Source: Epiperipatus broadwayi
Taxonomy: Eukaryota > Onychophora > Udeonychophora > Euonychophora > Peripatidae
Reading direction: 5' to 3'
Length of the DNA: 64,000 nt
NCBI GenBank assembly: GCA_028023455.1
Contig: JAQFVV010000017.1
Span: 6,728,098 to 6,792,097, forward strand
Part shown: positions 32,902 through 46,649 of the stretch, one piece after another
How positions within the stretch are numbered: position 1 is the first letter of the stretch
Layout: each line of letters begins with the position of its first letter
Made by a program: the position numbers and the translations under genes
The notes under the pieces: model-generated
What the model was told of the DNA's origin: nothing
Database searches by the model: none
The model's input: the letters and a program-made list of their open reading frames with translations, nothing else

Positions 32902-35710
32902 ACCCGATATTCTAATTATGTTTTGAAGACCTTGAAATGCAAAATTATCGGCACATTGTTAATCCAATTTTATAAGCTCTTTGGCCGTTTAAAAATTTCT
33001 GCCTTTATCTTCTCCATGAAAAATAGTAATCTTATCAAAAAATTAAATGAAGGCACAAATAAAAATATAAAAAATTCACTTTTTTTTGGATTTCAACATA
33101 ATGTATGTTATTCAAAAGAGAAGTGAAAAATGAAACAAATGCATTTTCTGTTGACATCATGCTTGTATTTTTTAGTCATTTTAAAAAGAAAACAAAATTT
33201 TAATGACACATCACTATAGCACTGCGTCACCACTACAAATGATGAACCTGATAAAAACAAAAAAAAAATATTTTTTTTTTACTATACATGAAAATTTAGT
33301 GTGCACACATAAAAAATACCTTTAACTATGGCTTCATTTTTTACGGAGTCCTTTCCAGTTCCAATTTCCAGTTTTTTTTCAATTGACTTTCTTCTTGAAG
33401 GCTTCCCGATATGTGCAAGGTTAATTTGTTCTTTTTTTTTATTTGCAGTAATTCCAGGTTAAAAAAATAGCAAATTTTATCCCTTGAGTTTTCTTTTTGA
33501 ATTTCCAGGTGAGACTAACACAGATTCATGCTCTTTGTTAAAGACAAGAGTGCAGGTTTCTTTAGGGAATGCAGGTTACATGGAGAAAGATGTCTAGCTT
33601 TTAGCTAAATTTAGTACATGGTTTTCATTGTACAAACTATTTTTATAATTAAACTCATAGTATGCTAAAAGCTTGATTAAAATTTCTGCTATTCTATGCA
33701 ATAGCTTGGTAAAGACTTCTTCTTTATCAGCTGGATCAAGAATTGACTACTCTCTTCAACAACTAAGTTAGGAATCCACTTTTTACCAGAGATTTGGATC
33801 TTCTCACTTATTCACATCCCCATTATTTTTTTTCTATAATAATCTTGACTACAGACCAATAACAGTCTTTCTCTTACATTATAATATTTATAACAACCAA
33901 TTAATTAATTAGATGAATTTTTATAAATACAATTGTTCAGCCATTTCCCTCCTTAATCATAGAGATTGAAAAACAAGTCAAGAACTTAAATTAATATAAA
34001 ATTTTTGGTATTCTTTTTCTAATTAAAAAAATTCTTGTGCAAAAAAGAAAATGTAAGATGATCAATTAAATGTACTGATTTGATTTTTTTTTTTTTTTGC
34101 ATTGAAGAGAGATAAAGAAAAAAAAATTGAATTATTAAAAATAAAATTTACCAAAATATTAAAATTCTGTTTTGTTTTTTCTTTTTTTTTGTTTTTTAAA
34201 AAATACTCTTAAATATAAAATTTTATCTTTCTTTTAAGGTTAAAATTAAATATTAAATAATTTACTAAAAGGAGAACTTTTTTTTCCTCTTGATATATTT
34301 AAAAAAAAATTAAAAGCAACTGGTAATTAAATAAAATTATTGAAGAGATAGAACAAAAGAAATTATTTATATGATTTTATACTTTTCTCTCCTACCAACA
34401 TTTACAATCCATATTAAAATATGCATAATTTTTTTAAAAAAAGTTGAACTCAAATGATACTACTATCATGTGGGAAGGAAAATAAAATATCTAATTTCAG
34501 AACCATTATTATTATAAAATAAATATATATGAGAAAAATATTATTTAACCCATTAATTATATAACTATTGCTTATAATAACTTCTTTCATATACACTTTA
34601 ATGCAAACAAATTTTATTAAAAAACCTTTTATTTTCCTTACAGTTTATATAAGTCTAAACTAACCTTGAGGAACATGTTGCCAACTTATGTAATTATTTT
34701 TAATACAGTTATGTAGCCAAATGGTTACAATATATTGTATTGTTTTACATTTGATTTTTATATCAATTTTCATTACAAGAAGAATGAAGAATTAGTATTT
34801 TTTTTTTTTTTTTAGAATAATCGAAGGAACAATTATATATATACATATTTAAAATTTGAGTGTAGTACATACATATATAAATTTAATCCACCAACGATCA
34901 CATTGTCACTATTTCTTACATTTACACAAACTGTTAAAATAGAGGCAAAACTCTCCAGACAATAGCGTTATCCAGTGCAAGCCTGAGTAATCGACTGATA
35001 CCAGAAAATCCCTATATAAATAAATTTGTTCTTTTCTCAATTTATTACTCTACGGGTTTTTTTATAACTTAATTATTCTATTTTATTTTTTGTTAATCTC
35101 ACAATATGCAGATGTGTATATAAATGTTTAAAATGCCTATACTTATTTAAAATTTATATAGAGTTCTTTATTATTTTGATTTTCAGATACATATTTTTCC
35201 ATTAGTATTATTTGTATTTTATTCTGTCAATGTTTCAGCAAGGACTTGAATGTATTCTCACTTTCTTGCTTGACTCTATATGTATTCTGTAAGAAATTTT
35301 TGTATGTCTTGTTTAATTACAATTTTTTTTTTTTTTTTGATAATTAATGATGATGTAATACTTCTTTTATTGGTAAAAATATATTAACCTAGTACTTTTC
35401 TATCACAATAATAAAATATAGAAATATATTTTAATCTTCTGTGTTTAGGTAATAATTCTTTTTGTCACTATTCATCAGCATAGAATAAAAATCAAACAAC
35501 TTTCTTTAAAAAGAATTTACAATTTTCAAATTTGTTATGAAATATAATAAATAATGTAATTGGCAACCCTATATAAATTTGCCATCTTCTACAGTTTAAA
35601 AAATAACTAAAATATCCAGTGATATTGAAGAAAATTGTTGTTTTTTATTTAGTTTTTAATGTTAATATACAAAACAATATATTTATCATAAAGTAATTTA
35701 AACATTGTAA

Positions 35711-35914
<204 letters not shown>

Positions 35915-36089
35915 TAATAACAAAATTCGTTAAATTTTTGATAATATATAATTTATTAACAATGATAATTGAAAATATTTTTGCTGTAATGATATTAATG
36001 ATAATCCATAACAATTATTGAAATCTAATTTGTTCCCTTAGTTTAAAAAAAAGTTGTAATAACAGACGTATCCTTAAGACCAGACAGCA

Positions 36090-37400
36090 TAATTTTATGT
36101 GTCCATTTATTTTTAAAAAATGTCAATATTTTTTAAGATAACGGATTCCACCAAATTTCATCAAGACCGATAGTCTTCCATTTTGAAGATTACAAAGAGC
36201 AATTTTGACTTCATTCACCTGAATATTTTTTTTTCAAATCTAAATGAACAGATAAAACGAATATATCATTAAAAGTTGTCTTTTCAAATGTATCATTATT
36301 CAAAAGATGATTAAAATACTCCTACTTGTTCACTATATTATTATGTAAGTCACTATCATTGCTAAATTTAAAAGAATTGTGATATTGTTTTTCCGATTCA
36401 TGTGTTGCGTTCAGTATTTCAAATAAGATTTAGAATAACCACAGAGCAGCAATTATCTGTCTCTCTTTTGCAGTTTTAATTCACCAGTAACATTTAAGCC
36501 TTTTATTGTCAGTCATCTTTAAATCTCAATATTTTGAAGTTCCATGTTTACTGTGCAAAGCAGAAAACAACCCATTTTCTTTTAATCAAATCATTAATAA
36601 AAATATTGCCAGTAAACCAATCATAATTCTTTTTAATGAACCTAAGAATGGATTTACTTATAATACAATCAATCCTTAAGAGAATTCCATATCTTAGTAA
36701 TATGACTGTCTAAAATGTCTAAATTAACCATTGCAGGTTTAGTAGCTGTTGAGAAGTTTAGATTTTTCTAAAGAATGAATACCAATTTTCTTGCAAATAT
36801 AATTGGAATAAGATTATTTTTTAATGCAGCTATCATTTTAACCTCGGAGCATGCTAATGTAAGATCCATTTAATAATCTATTTCTCATAAGTACTTACAT
36901 TATATGAACTTTTCTTATATTCTGATTCACTAACGATAATGTAATCTATTAAATGCTATTGTTTTGAACACGGATGCATCCATGTTTATCTGTAATGATT
37001 TTTCTGTCTAAACAAAATGTTTCTGATAATCCTACATCCACTGACTATTCTGGCTTGCACCGAGTGGCGCTGCTGTATGAAGAGTTTTGCCTCTATGTCA
37101 ATTTTTGTGCTATGTAAAAATTCAGTAATCAATATTTGGGTTTGCATCACCAATACATTATTTCCAACAGTAAGTTTTCTGCTTGTAACCACTTGTGCAT
37201 TAATGTCTCCAAGAAGAAATTATATTTTAATCTTATTATTGTAATAATGCTACTTACTATCCATGGAATAAAACCTTTTTAAAAATAATATTAGATTATA
37301 TTTTCTAATAATGGATATTCGTACTATTGTGAAATCCATGTTGTAATATTCTTCTTTCATTGATATATTAAAGCATTCCAAGAATTGAAGATATTAAATT
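36090..37400 (-). pseudogene. LINE remnant with endonuclease and polymerase pieces
   Basis: The minus-strand frame at 36986-37260 includes FFLGDINAQVVTSRKLTVGN, which resembles the GDFNAQV box of a LINE endonuclease. Downstream on the same strand (about 36130-36200) are EVKIALCNLQNGK-like and GLDEIWWNP, the start of a reverse transcriptase. The order is correct for one element. It is interrupted by a reversed family R piece (37035-37105). Confidence 0.55.
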
Positions 37401-37591
37401 AGACTTGACAGTAAATTCAGCATTGAATTCTTTCTTGGTTGGCATGCTCTTCCAAAAAAAAAGGTTGCTGTCTACCTGTTCCATTAAACTCTTTTATTAC
37501 AAGATGCATATCACTAAAACCAGATATATCATTTGAAATCATGATAGCTTTTTAGCCATTAGTGCTATCCACCATTCTAATCTTAAATAAT

Positions 37592-38170
37592 TTGAGATAC
37601 TGGAAATCTCTTTGCGCTTGTTATAATACTTATCTGACAGCCAATCAGATGTTGTGATGGCTGTCCGAATGATAATCAAACTGTAAACACATGACAAAGA
37701 ATTTACGAGAAAAGGGAGGCCACCCTTTTCTCTACTTTTCTTTCTATATATCTAAGTCAGTCGAAAGTATTTAGGTCTGAAAGCGTGAAGCTTTAAATAT
37801 CTTCACAATTAACTCACCGAGTCTAAATTATAAACGTACAGCACGAAATCCTACGATTTACTACGCAGTAGTTTTTCAAATGATATAACTTGCAGTAAAG
37901 TACGTAAATAATATTTTAATCTGCGAAGCGCAGATAGTTGAAACTGAAATAAATTGAGATACTGGAAATCTTTTTGTGCTCGTTATAATGCTTACCTGAC
38001 AGCCAATCAATTCTTTGTCGTGTGTTTACGGTTTGATTGTCATTCGGACAGCCATCACAACATCTGATTGGCTGTCATATAAGCATTATAACGAGTGCAA
38101 AGAGATTTCCAGTATCTCAATTTATTTCAGTTTCAACTATCTGTGCTTTGCAAATTAAAATATTATTTAC
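37592..38170. mobile_element. Palindromic fold-back DNA element
   Basis: The segment 37904-38170 is a 267-bp palindrome (GTAAATAATATTTTAAT at the left, its mirror at the right) with arms of over 100 bp. A further arm at 37592-37701 matches the reverse complement of about 38012-38123, including the central region. The central loop is thus present in both orientations. There is no coding content. Confidence 0.85.
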
Positions 38171-39013
38171 ATTCTAATCTTGAAGAATTTGTATGAAATA
38201 TAAAAAATTATATTTATTTTTAGTAATATAACTGCTGCCTAAACATACAATCTTTGCCCATCTAAATTCCTGTCTCAAATCCAGTTCCATCCTGGTTCCT
38301 TAGAAATTGTGATGCTTTGAGCAAAGATCACGATCAAGGTTTTCCAGTTTATCAAACCTGTTCCATGGTTGCTTTCTTCCTTCTCAAGGGCTTAAACTAA
38401 AAAAAGAGAATTGGAATCAGAAATGCTAAGCATGAGGTTGAAGGATAGAAATTTTATTGCGCATAAAGACAATTTCATTGTCACAGTAAATATAGAAAGA
38501 TGTGCCTGGCATGAGAAGTTCATGATGCTCAGGCCATATACTAACTTAATTTATTGAAGAAGGAAAAGAGGGAGATAGAAAAGGTTGTTTGTATTGGAAA
38601 CATACCTGGCCTTTTATAAATTAACATTCTATCATACAAAACAGGGGATACTTTTGATCAGGCATTGTTTATTTATCATTCAAGTTATCTCATATCTGAA
38701 AATCATTCTATTATTAACCATCTGTAGGACCTGTCAGTCATTACAGAACCTGACAAAGCAAAACATTTTTCTGGTTCAAATCATCAGTCTAGAAGATTGC
38801 AAGATGACAGAATGTTTTGCCTTTAAATCATTTTAAAAGTTGTTTATAAAATAATATTTTAGCAGTGATCATTGATGATGATGATTATGTTTTTGTTGTA
38901 TAAAATATACTTCGATTATCATATATAAAATAATGAAACAGATGATAGAAATATTTTAATGAGTTTGCATAATAATTACTTTAAATTTGTACGTATGTAC
39001 ATAGTTATATAAT

Positions 39014-39310
39014 GAGCATGCTAATAGCTCTTAATAAGCTTTTCTGAATATTCTTATCCTCAGACTGTTTTCTAGCTCTGGCTGTCGTCAGTGAGGCGCT
39101 AGGATATTCAGCTATTAGATTTAAAAATATCAGATCAAGCCTCAGCATTTATCTAATAGATACCTATTAAATAGAAAATCTGAAATTTTAAGACATCCAT
39201 ATGTCTTCAAATCCACCTATCTAACTTAAATAGCCAGAGGTAGAAATCAGTCCAAGGATAGGGATATTCAGAAAAGCTTGTTTAGAGCTATTAGCGTGCT
39301 CATTACATAA
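39014..39310. mobile_element. Inverted pair of hammerhead-bearing element ends
   Basis: The left end (39014-39096), read in reverse, and the right end (39231-39310) match over about 80 bp. Both hold the right half of a hammerhead-like motif, then ATATTCAGAAAAGCTT and GAGCTATTAGC. A copy of the outer end recurs at 55186-55240. The minus-strand motif has CTGACGA (39085-39091), stem II AGC with GCT around CAGA, and GAAA (39069-39072). On the plus strand TAGCCAGAGGTA (39231-39242) and GAAA (39243-39246) survive. Confidence 0.7.
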
Positions 39311-40181
39311 CATTTGTAGCACAAGCTTATTAAATTAAGTCTTGTGATATATGACTTGATTTTTTTGCATGCACATAATATATCCATGTGATGGATTATT
39401 TTATTTCAATTTTACTGTAGAAGTGTATTTTATTTTCATTTTTCTAATTATTTGTATGTAAAATAATATTTAACTTCATTTATTAATTTTTTTTTTTTAA
39501 AAAAAATAAACTTTTCTAAATATAGATTTAAGACAGTCAAATATCATTAATTTGTTTTTGTTTTTGTTTTTTTGTAAAAACATTGTTTTAATGACAAAGA
39601 AAAAAATGAATAATTAAATATAGAATATTTTGTTTTATAGATATAAAAAAAAAACATCCTGGAAAGTTAAAAAGATAATCCATAAAAAAAAATTATTTTA
39701 TTTTGAAGGGTGAGAAAAAAAGGCAACATAGAGACAGTTGCTAAGTATCCACAAAACAATTACATTGAATTATACTGTGACAGAACTAATAAACCTTCAA
39801 GGATCATTTCATCAATCGTTTTTAGGAATATTTGATTATTTTTGTGAAACTGCATTTATCATTTCTAGATAAAACAATGACTAAATCTTGAATTGCTGCA
39901 ATCTGCTGTTTTTCAGGACTGTCTCTTGTTTTTACTGATAATGATATCTACCAATATTTATTAACCTTATAGAAAAAGACATTCTTAAAGTTCATTAGAT
40001 TAACTTTTTGATGAAACAGGATATTATTAAAATATATGAGAGAGCACCCAAAAGAAACCGGAATTATTCTCTAAAAGATGAACGCATTTAGAGGCCTTTT
40101 GCAGAATTCCACTGCACTAGTCTGCCTCTCATCATCGAGTGAAGACGAAATGCCATGTGGTAAATAAATACATCTTGCTTA

Positions 40182-40812
40182 TTGATATTTGTGATGATGG
40201 AAAAGCTGGAGAATGTCAAATGCTGTTTTCTCTTAAGAGAAAATGGTTGTGGAAACATAAGGCTAGAAACAGCTTACAAGCAAGCTGCTCTGGAAAAAAA
40301 AACACAAGAGTATGAGTATTTTAATAGAAGCATCAAATTCACCATGTTCCAACAAAGCATGATGAGTGAAATCCAATGTCAAGATGCTACTGATTGTTTT
40401 GTTTTTATGCACATAGCACTGTTTACTCAAATTTATTTACAACAATCAGGCTTTTTATCTATACATTCTAAAAAGTTTGCATGCAGTAAAAATGAAAACA
40501 CTTTTCAATTTGTAGTAAAGTGATAGTGCACGTTTCGCCATGACAACACGCCAGCATACAAAGCCTTGAGTGTTAAACAATTTTTAATTAAAGCTTCATG
40601 GCTTAGCTTATCCATCTGCTATATTTATCTGATCTTACTCCTAGTGAATACTTTTTATTCTCCCGAATGAAAAAATACCTTAAAAGAAAAAGGTTTGCAG
40701 ACTTGGAAGTGGAGAAGAAAAAAACGATAGAGACATTAAAAAAAGGCATTGCTTTTCAAGAGTTTCCGGACTATTTTGAAAAGTGGAAAACGCACAATGC
40801 ATTGCATTAAAT
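40182..40812 (+). pseudogene. Mariner transposase remnant
   Basis: The frame 40182-40523 starts like the DNA-binding N-terminus of mariner-type (GVQW3-like) transposases. It is followed after a frame change by the C-terminal part that includes HDNTPAYKALSVKQF, where the first Asp corresponds to the second catalytic Asp of the DDD triad. The region between is deleted, and stops occur after 40523. It cannot encode an active enzyme. Confidence 0.75.
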
Positions 40813-40813
40813 G

Positions 40814-42796
40814 GACGGTTTCAAGTATTAGTAGAGTTTGAACATGATTCAGATTTGAATGACATTTATAGGAAAATAAGCGATACATTTTTAAAAACTG
40901 CAATAAAGATAGCTGGTAGAAAAAAGCAGCAATTGACCAATAAAATTTCTACTGAGACTAGAGAATTTATGAAGAAAAGAAGGACTATGAGGATATACAA
41001 TAATGATGCATTAAAAAAGATTGAATATCTCGAATTTTGTAAAATGGTGCGGAAAAGAGTTGAAAATGATATAAGAAAGTATAATTGTGAACTAGCAAGG
41101 AAAGCTTTAGAAGAGAATAAAGGTCTAAAGAGTGTAAAACAATATTTTGGTATTGGTAGGAAATTTATATCTGCAATAAGAAAAAAAGATGGCATTATTA
41201 CTAAAAAGAGAGATGACATCATGAAATGTGTAGAAGACTTCTATCAAGAATTATATAGTAATAAAGAACAAGTGCCTCCTATACCTATTATATCTTCCGA
41301 ATTGCCCAGAATTTTGAATGAGGAAGTGAGACATGCAATTAAATTTATGAAGAAAGGGAAGGCTCCAGGTAATGATGGAATTATAATTGATATATTAAAA
41401 GAAGCAGGTGAAGAATTAGAAAAAAATTTAGCAAAGTTATATACCAAATGTCTAAATGATAAAGATGTACCAGATGATTGGAAGAATGCAGCATTAATAT
41501 TAATATTTTAAAAAGGTGATAAAGAAGATATTAGAAATTACAGACCTATCAGTTTTATACAAATTTTTTACTAAGATAATTACAACTCGTCTACATACAA
41601 CACTGGATTTCCACCAACCAAGAGAACAAGCTGGATTTAAAAGTGGTTTTAGTACAGTAGATCATATCCAGATATTGAGAGAAATTATAGAAAAGGATAA
41701 ATGAATATGAGTTGCCATTATGCTTAGGATTTGTAGACTATGAAAAGGCATTTGATTCTATAAACATTTCTTCAGTGATTAAAGCATTGGATCATCAGGT
41801 TGTAAGATCCAGGATATTGTCATATTTTAAAGAATATTTATAAAAATGCAACAGCAACAATTAGATTACATAATGATAGTAGGAAAATCAACATTGAAAA
41901 GAGTGTAAGACAGGGTGACTCCATATCTCCAAAACCCTTTACAGCCGTGCTGCAAGAAGTATTTGTGGATTAAAAGGGAAAAAGGAGTGAAAGAAATGGA
42001 GATATTTAATATTAGATTTTGCAGATGATGTAGTTGTTTTTGCAAATAATGCTTTAGAGTTACAGGAAATGTTGCAGGAGTTATCAGATGAAAGTAGGAC
42101 TAAAGATAAATGTTAAAAAGACTAAAGTAATGTTTAATAGATTTTCTCAAAATATGAAAATAAAGATTGATTATGATGAGTTAGAAGAAGTTAACAGTTA
42201 CATATACCTTGGTCAGATTATTAATACAGATGGAAATATAATGGATGAAATTAATCATAGAATTAAACTTGGTTGGAGTGCTTTTGGTAGAAATAACTTG
42301 ATACTAAAAGGAAATATGCCTATGTGTTTGAAAAAGGAGGTTTTTAATAAATGTGTTTTGCCAGTTCTTACTTATGGATCTGAGACTTGGACACTTAATA
42401 GAAGAGCAATACAGAGACTTCAGACCACTCAAAGAAGTATAGAGAGATGCATGTTGGGAGTAGCAAGAAGGGATCGAAAATGTAATGTATGGGTAAGAGA
42501 ACAAATAGGTGTTACTGACCTCATTGAAAAAATTAAAAGACTGAAGTGGAGTTGGGCTGGACATATTGTTAGAAGAGATGATAATAGGTGAACAATTGAA
42601 ATTTTAAACTGGATTCCCAGAGATTGTAAAAGACCCAGAAACCAGAAAGAGACCACATGTGAGATGGATGGGTGAAATAAGAAAGTGTGCAGGGGTGATG
42701 TGGAGAAGAGAAGCTAAAGATAGGAAAAGATGGATTGAACTTGGAGAGACCTTCATCCTGCAGTGGATTGATAATGGTTGATGATGATGATGATGA
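40814..42796 (+). mobile_element. RTE-type LINE copy 2, 5'-truncated
   Basis: The first frame (to 41511) runs from just before the reverse transcriptase: RFQVLVEFEHDSDLND, AGRKKQQLTNKIS, VRHAIKFMKKGKAPGNDGII (finger region) and LYTKCLNDKDVPDDWKNA. Then FREQAGF-like QPREQAGFKSGFSTVDHIQ, YEKAFDSINI, FADDVVVFA and the 42088-42591 frame with LPVLTYGSETWTLNRRAI and KRLKWSWAGHIVRRDDNR. It ends in GATGATGATGA. Two or three frameshifts break it. The 5' truncation and simple-repeat tail are typical of target-primed insertion. Confidence 0.92.
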
Positions 42797-44131
42797 CCTT
42801 GAAAATAATTAAATTTGCAAGACCTAAAAATAAATACACAATTTTTTATTACAAAATTCCAGGGTTTTTTTTTTTGGGGGGGGGGGGGCGTACCCCTTGT
42901 ACACTTGTAGGTCTCTCTCTCTCTCTCTTTTTTTTACAAAAATATGTATTTCAATTAGGACAATAGAAGGCCTTTTTATTTTTTTTAGAAAGGTGAAGAA
43001 AGCATTATTGCCTTAACTTTATTTTTGTTTAAATCTAATTGTAAACTTATTTAAGATATTTTTTTTAATTCTTACACGTGAAATCAAATTGCTTTAATTA
43101 TTTTAAAACAAATTAACTATTTATTTTTTTCTATATCAAATCTGTATATTAATAATATTTAGTAATAAATAGTAAAAATGTATTGGCAAATATATTTAAA
43201 GCTTAAAGAAGCAAATTGCTTTTTGGTCATTCCTTTGTCCTGAGCATATTTGTTATCATGGTAGAATAATTATTTGTTGTATTCATTTCTTGTTTTATAT
43301 TCCTATAAATGAGTGAATGTTTTAATATAAGAATTGCTACTTCTGTTCATATTTCTCATTAAATTCTACTGTTATATTCAACTAAGAAATTAACTAAAAC
43401 TATTATTTAATCATTATTTTATTAATGGTATTTTTTAATTGGCCGGGTCCGCATTCAAATATTTTTACAATAGTTTTATGTTGATCGTGAATCGGATTCT
43501 AGGATGTAGTAATGTTTTATTGTGTATTATTCAATGTATCTATTTATACTGTGATGCCCATAAAAACATGAAGTAAAGTTAATAACTTTGAAAATCTAAC
43601 AGTGATTTTATAGCTAGTCCTGTTCTCCTGGTAAATATGATTTAGGAAATCGAGGATCATAACATCACACAAATTGCTATCAGTGATGACTCAAATATCC
43701 GTACAGTGTTGTCTTTCCCTAAATTCCTCATTATGTTAATTCTAATACTTGTTTGTGAAAGCTAATGCCTTATTATGTACTGACACCTCGAATAAGAATT
43801 CACGACATATTCTACTTTGCATTGTTAATATTTTGGCTTAATAATATAAAGGTATGGTATTCTCTGAATATTTATTTTTATTATGTATCTATATACATTA
43901 AATCTAATTATCATTATCATTGATTTTGGAAGTAGTTGTTTTTTTTTTTTTGAGTGTTTAAACAAATGGAAAATATTTGTGTAGTAGTTTCTTTCAAGTG
44001 GGGCTTTTGTATGCATGTAAATTGATAATATTAAGCAGATTGTCAATAAATTAAACAATTTTCATGAAACAATATCAACTTCAAGAAATAAACTTTTTTT
44101 AATTTGTTTTAAAATTAATAAGATTACTAAA

Positions 44132-44570
44132 CTCTCCGTACAATAGTGCCACCAAGTGCAAGTCTTTGTAATCAATAGATGCAGGAAGATTTATACATAA
44201 AATACCTATCTAGTACCTACTCATCCAACATCCCAGACTATTTTCTAGCTTGTGACTTTCATCAGTAGGAGCCTTGGATTTGAGCGAGCTGCACCTAGAT
44301 CTTGGAATCTAATGCAACCCTCCAGCAGCCACCTTTAACCTATTTGGTTAACTATAAAGCTATGGGCACAAGATGAAAATACTATAATGTTTCCAACCCA
44401 AACTCATTCATTTATATAGTCATATAAATCTGAACTCAGTTCAGAATCTATACATTTTGATGTCTTTAGTTTTACAAAAATCACAGTCACCATTATCCTT
44501 TGAACAGGATAGGTATAAAACCGCCAAAACATCACATGCTGTTAATAAGAATATTAAACTCTCCATGTGT
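44132..44570 (-). mobile_element. Family R repeat, unit plus restart, with hammerhead
   Basis: A complete unit from 44132 (AAACTCTCCGTACAATAG) is followed at 44551 by a restart (AAACTCTCCATG), giving a period of about 420 bp. It is longer than the 4.3-kb copy by an internal stretch around 44310-44380. The minus-strand hammerhead-like motif is at 44231-44270. Confidence 0.75.
44231..44270 (-). ncRNA. Hammerhead ribozyme-like motif, minus strand
   Basis: Minus strand: CTCCTA, CTGATGA (plus-strand 44259-44265), stem II AGT with GCT around CACAA, GAAA (44242-44245), then ATAGTC and TGGGATG. Both core boxes are intact. Stem III has lost its palindrome (AATAGT instead of ACTAGT) and stem I has lost one base. 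Confidence 0.55.
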
Positions 44571-46014
44571 ATTCCATGTATTTTTTTCAAGTGTATTTTT
44601 GCAAATTAGTTTTATTTTTTTCTTTGAAAATATATAGTTTTCAATTTGAAATTTTAATGCTGTAGACACTATATAAATATAATATCATGTGAAATTTACC
44701 AAATCTATTTTTAAATAATTATTGAAATGGCAGTTAGAGGGCAGTTCAATTATTATTTAATAATAGATTTGATAAATTTCATATGACATTATATTTATTC
44801 ATTATTAATATAGTATTTATCATTTACATATATATATAATCAAAATATTCTAGAATAAATATTAAAAAATTCAATATGCATATATAAAATAAAAATAAAA
44901 TCTTCACTATATCCAGCTTACGGCATTTTATGCCATCTTGAATAGCAACAAACCTTAAGTATATATAGTTAATTAGTTATCACATTTAAATCTTATGCCC
45001 CAGCCAATGTTTAAACTATACCGATAAAATATCAGTTGGGATTATCGTATGTGCTTTTAGAATAAATTTGTCTAAAAAGATTGAACATATTATATATTTC
45101 ACAGATATTTTTCTTTTAGAAAATATTTTATATATAAATAAATATATATAATGTTAGAATTGGAATTTCAGGAGAAATATAAATGTTTATATACATATCG
45201 ATGATATATTTGTATAGCAGAATTAATTTAGACACAAGAATTTCTCATCTATATGTAATGGACTTTCATGTAAAACAATAAGGCGATTTTTATTATTACT
45301 TTCAGTCATTGACTATCAACTACTTACATTTTAATCATCAGAATTTTTTTTATTCTTGCTGAATCTGTTGAATATTTTATGTTAATTAAATCAAATTAAT
45401 ATAGAAAAGTTGACACAATGACAGTTACAAAAAGGTTATGACACATGCATAGCATTTCAGTATATGGTTGTTTACGTGAATATCACTGATATAAAAATTA
45501 CCTTTTCCAGTTACTTTATATCGTACAAATCAAATCTGGATATGAACTAGAATTTTAAAATAATCAAGTTCCTAAATAAATTCAAGATTTTTTTCAGGTA
45601 ACTAATCTGCAACCAAACTAGATAGTCATCCTATACTATTTGTAAATAATTATCGAGCAAATCTTAATTAGAGAATAGGATTAAAAGGAAATCATAAAAA
45701 AAAAACAGGATTAAATTAGTCTATTGCATTCTTGACTATTTTTCCAGTATTCAGTATTCAAACATTTTAATGATGATGAGGCTTTAAGATATGGTTCTAA
45801 AATTGAGATGCTAAAATAAGTTAAGAGGTACACTTCCAAAGTAATCATGCTCTATTATCTAATTACTCCACTTTGCACTGGACTTAACACTTGTATAGAG
45901 ATGCCTATCCCATTATATGTATTTTACGGGGGGGGGGGAGATAGATAACTAACAGAGACTTTATAAATTTGAATTTTATTGTACGATTATAATTATCTTT
46001 GTTATATTTTTTAG

Positions 46015-46251
<237 letters not shown>

Positions 46252-46649
46252 TAGGATTATTCCCATCAATTATTAAATATTTTTAGAAATATTTTTCCAA
46301 ATTCATTGATCTTCTAGCAGCAACATTTATATTAATATAGAACATCATCTTTCAAGTATTATTTTTCTATCTTCATATATTATTGGCCTGAACACATGTC
46401 CATCTTATTTGGGGATTGCAACTGTGAACTTTGGTTTGTGAATCTGAATTTAAGGACACACTCATATCGCCTGGATACAAATACAATAGTCGGTAGAAAT
46501 TTTTATATAATTATCTATGAGGATCTTCCTAACTTATCCATATTTTTTCCCCCTTGTTATTGTCATTTGATTAATTTCTTCAAATGTTTTTTCTTTGCTT
46601 TTTTCCTCTGTGCCCACTATTTTTTTTTCTCAATGAAATTGATGATTAT

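Larger units (their letters stand above)
40040..42900 (+). mobile_element. Mariner-type transposon remnant interrupted by RTE copy 2
   Basis: Terminal inverted repeats are recognisable: CCCAAAAGAAACCGGAATT near 40049 against the reverse complement of 42860-42890 (CCTGGAATTTTG after an A run). The element has a start region (MEKLENVKCCFLL at 40193) and a C-terminal transposase end at 40530-40812 (HDNTPAYKALSVKQFLIK, LKEKGLQTWK). The middle, with most of the catalytic domain, is missing. The RTE copy sits at 40814-42796 and mariner 3' sequence resumes after it. Confidence 0.8.

Noticed and set aside
38585-38836. 83-codon open frame in intron
   Set aside because: No domain, no splice signals in phase with SRPK exons; composition fits chance.
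40783-41511. 242-codon frame as a host gene
   Set aside because: It is the reverse transcriptase region of RTE copy 2, 5'-truncated and broken downstream.
42866-42890. Run of T then G as a functional G-quadruplex
   Set aside because: A homopolymer run next to a mariner end is more likely slippage or sequencing noise; similar G or C runs occur at 45929, 56311 and 59741.
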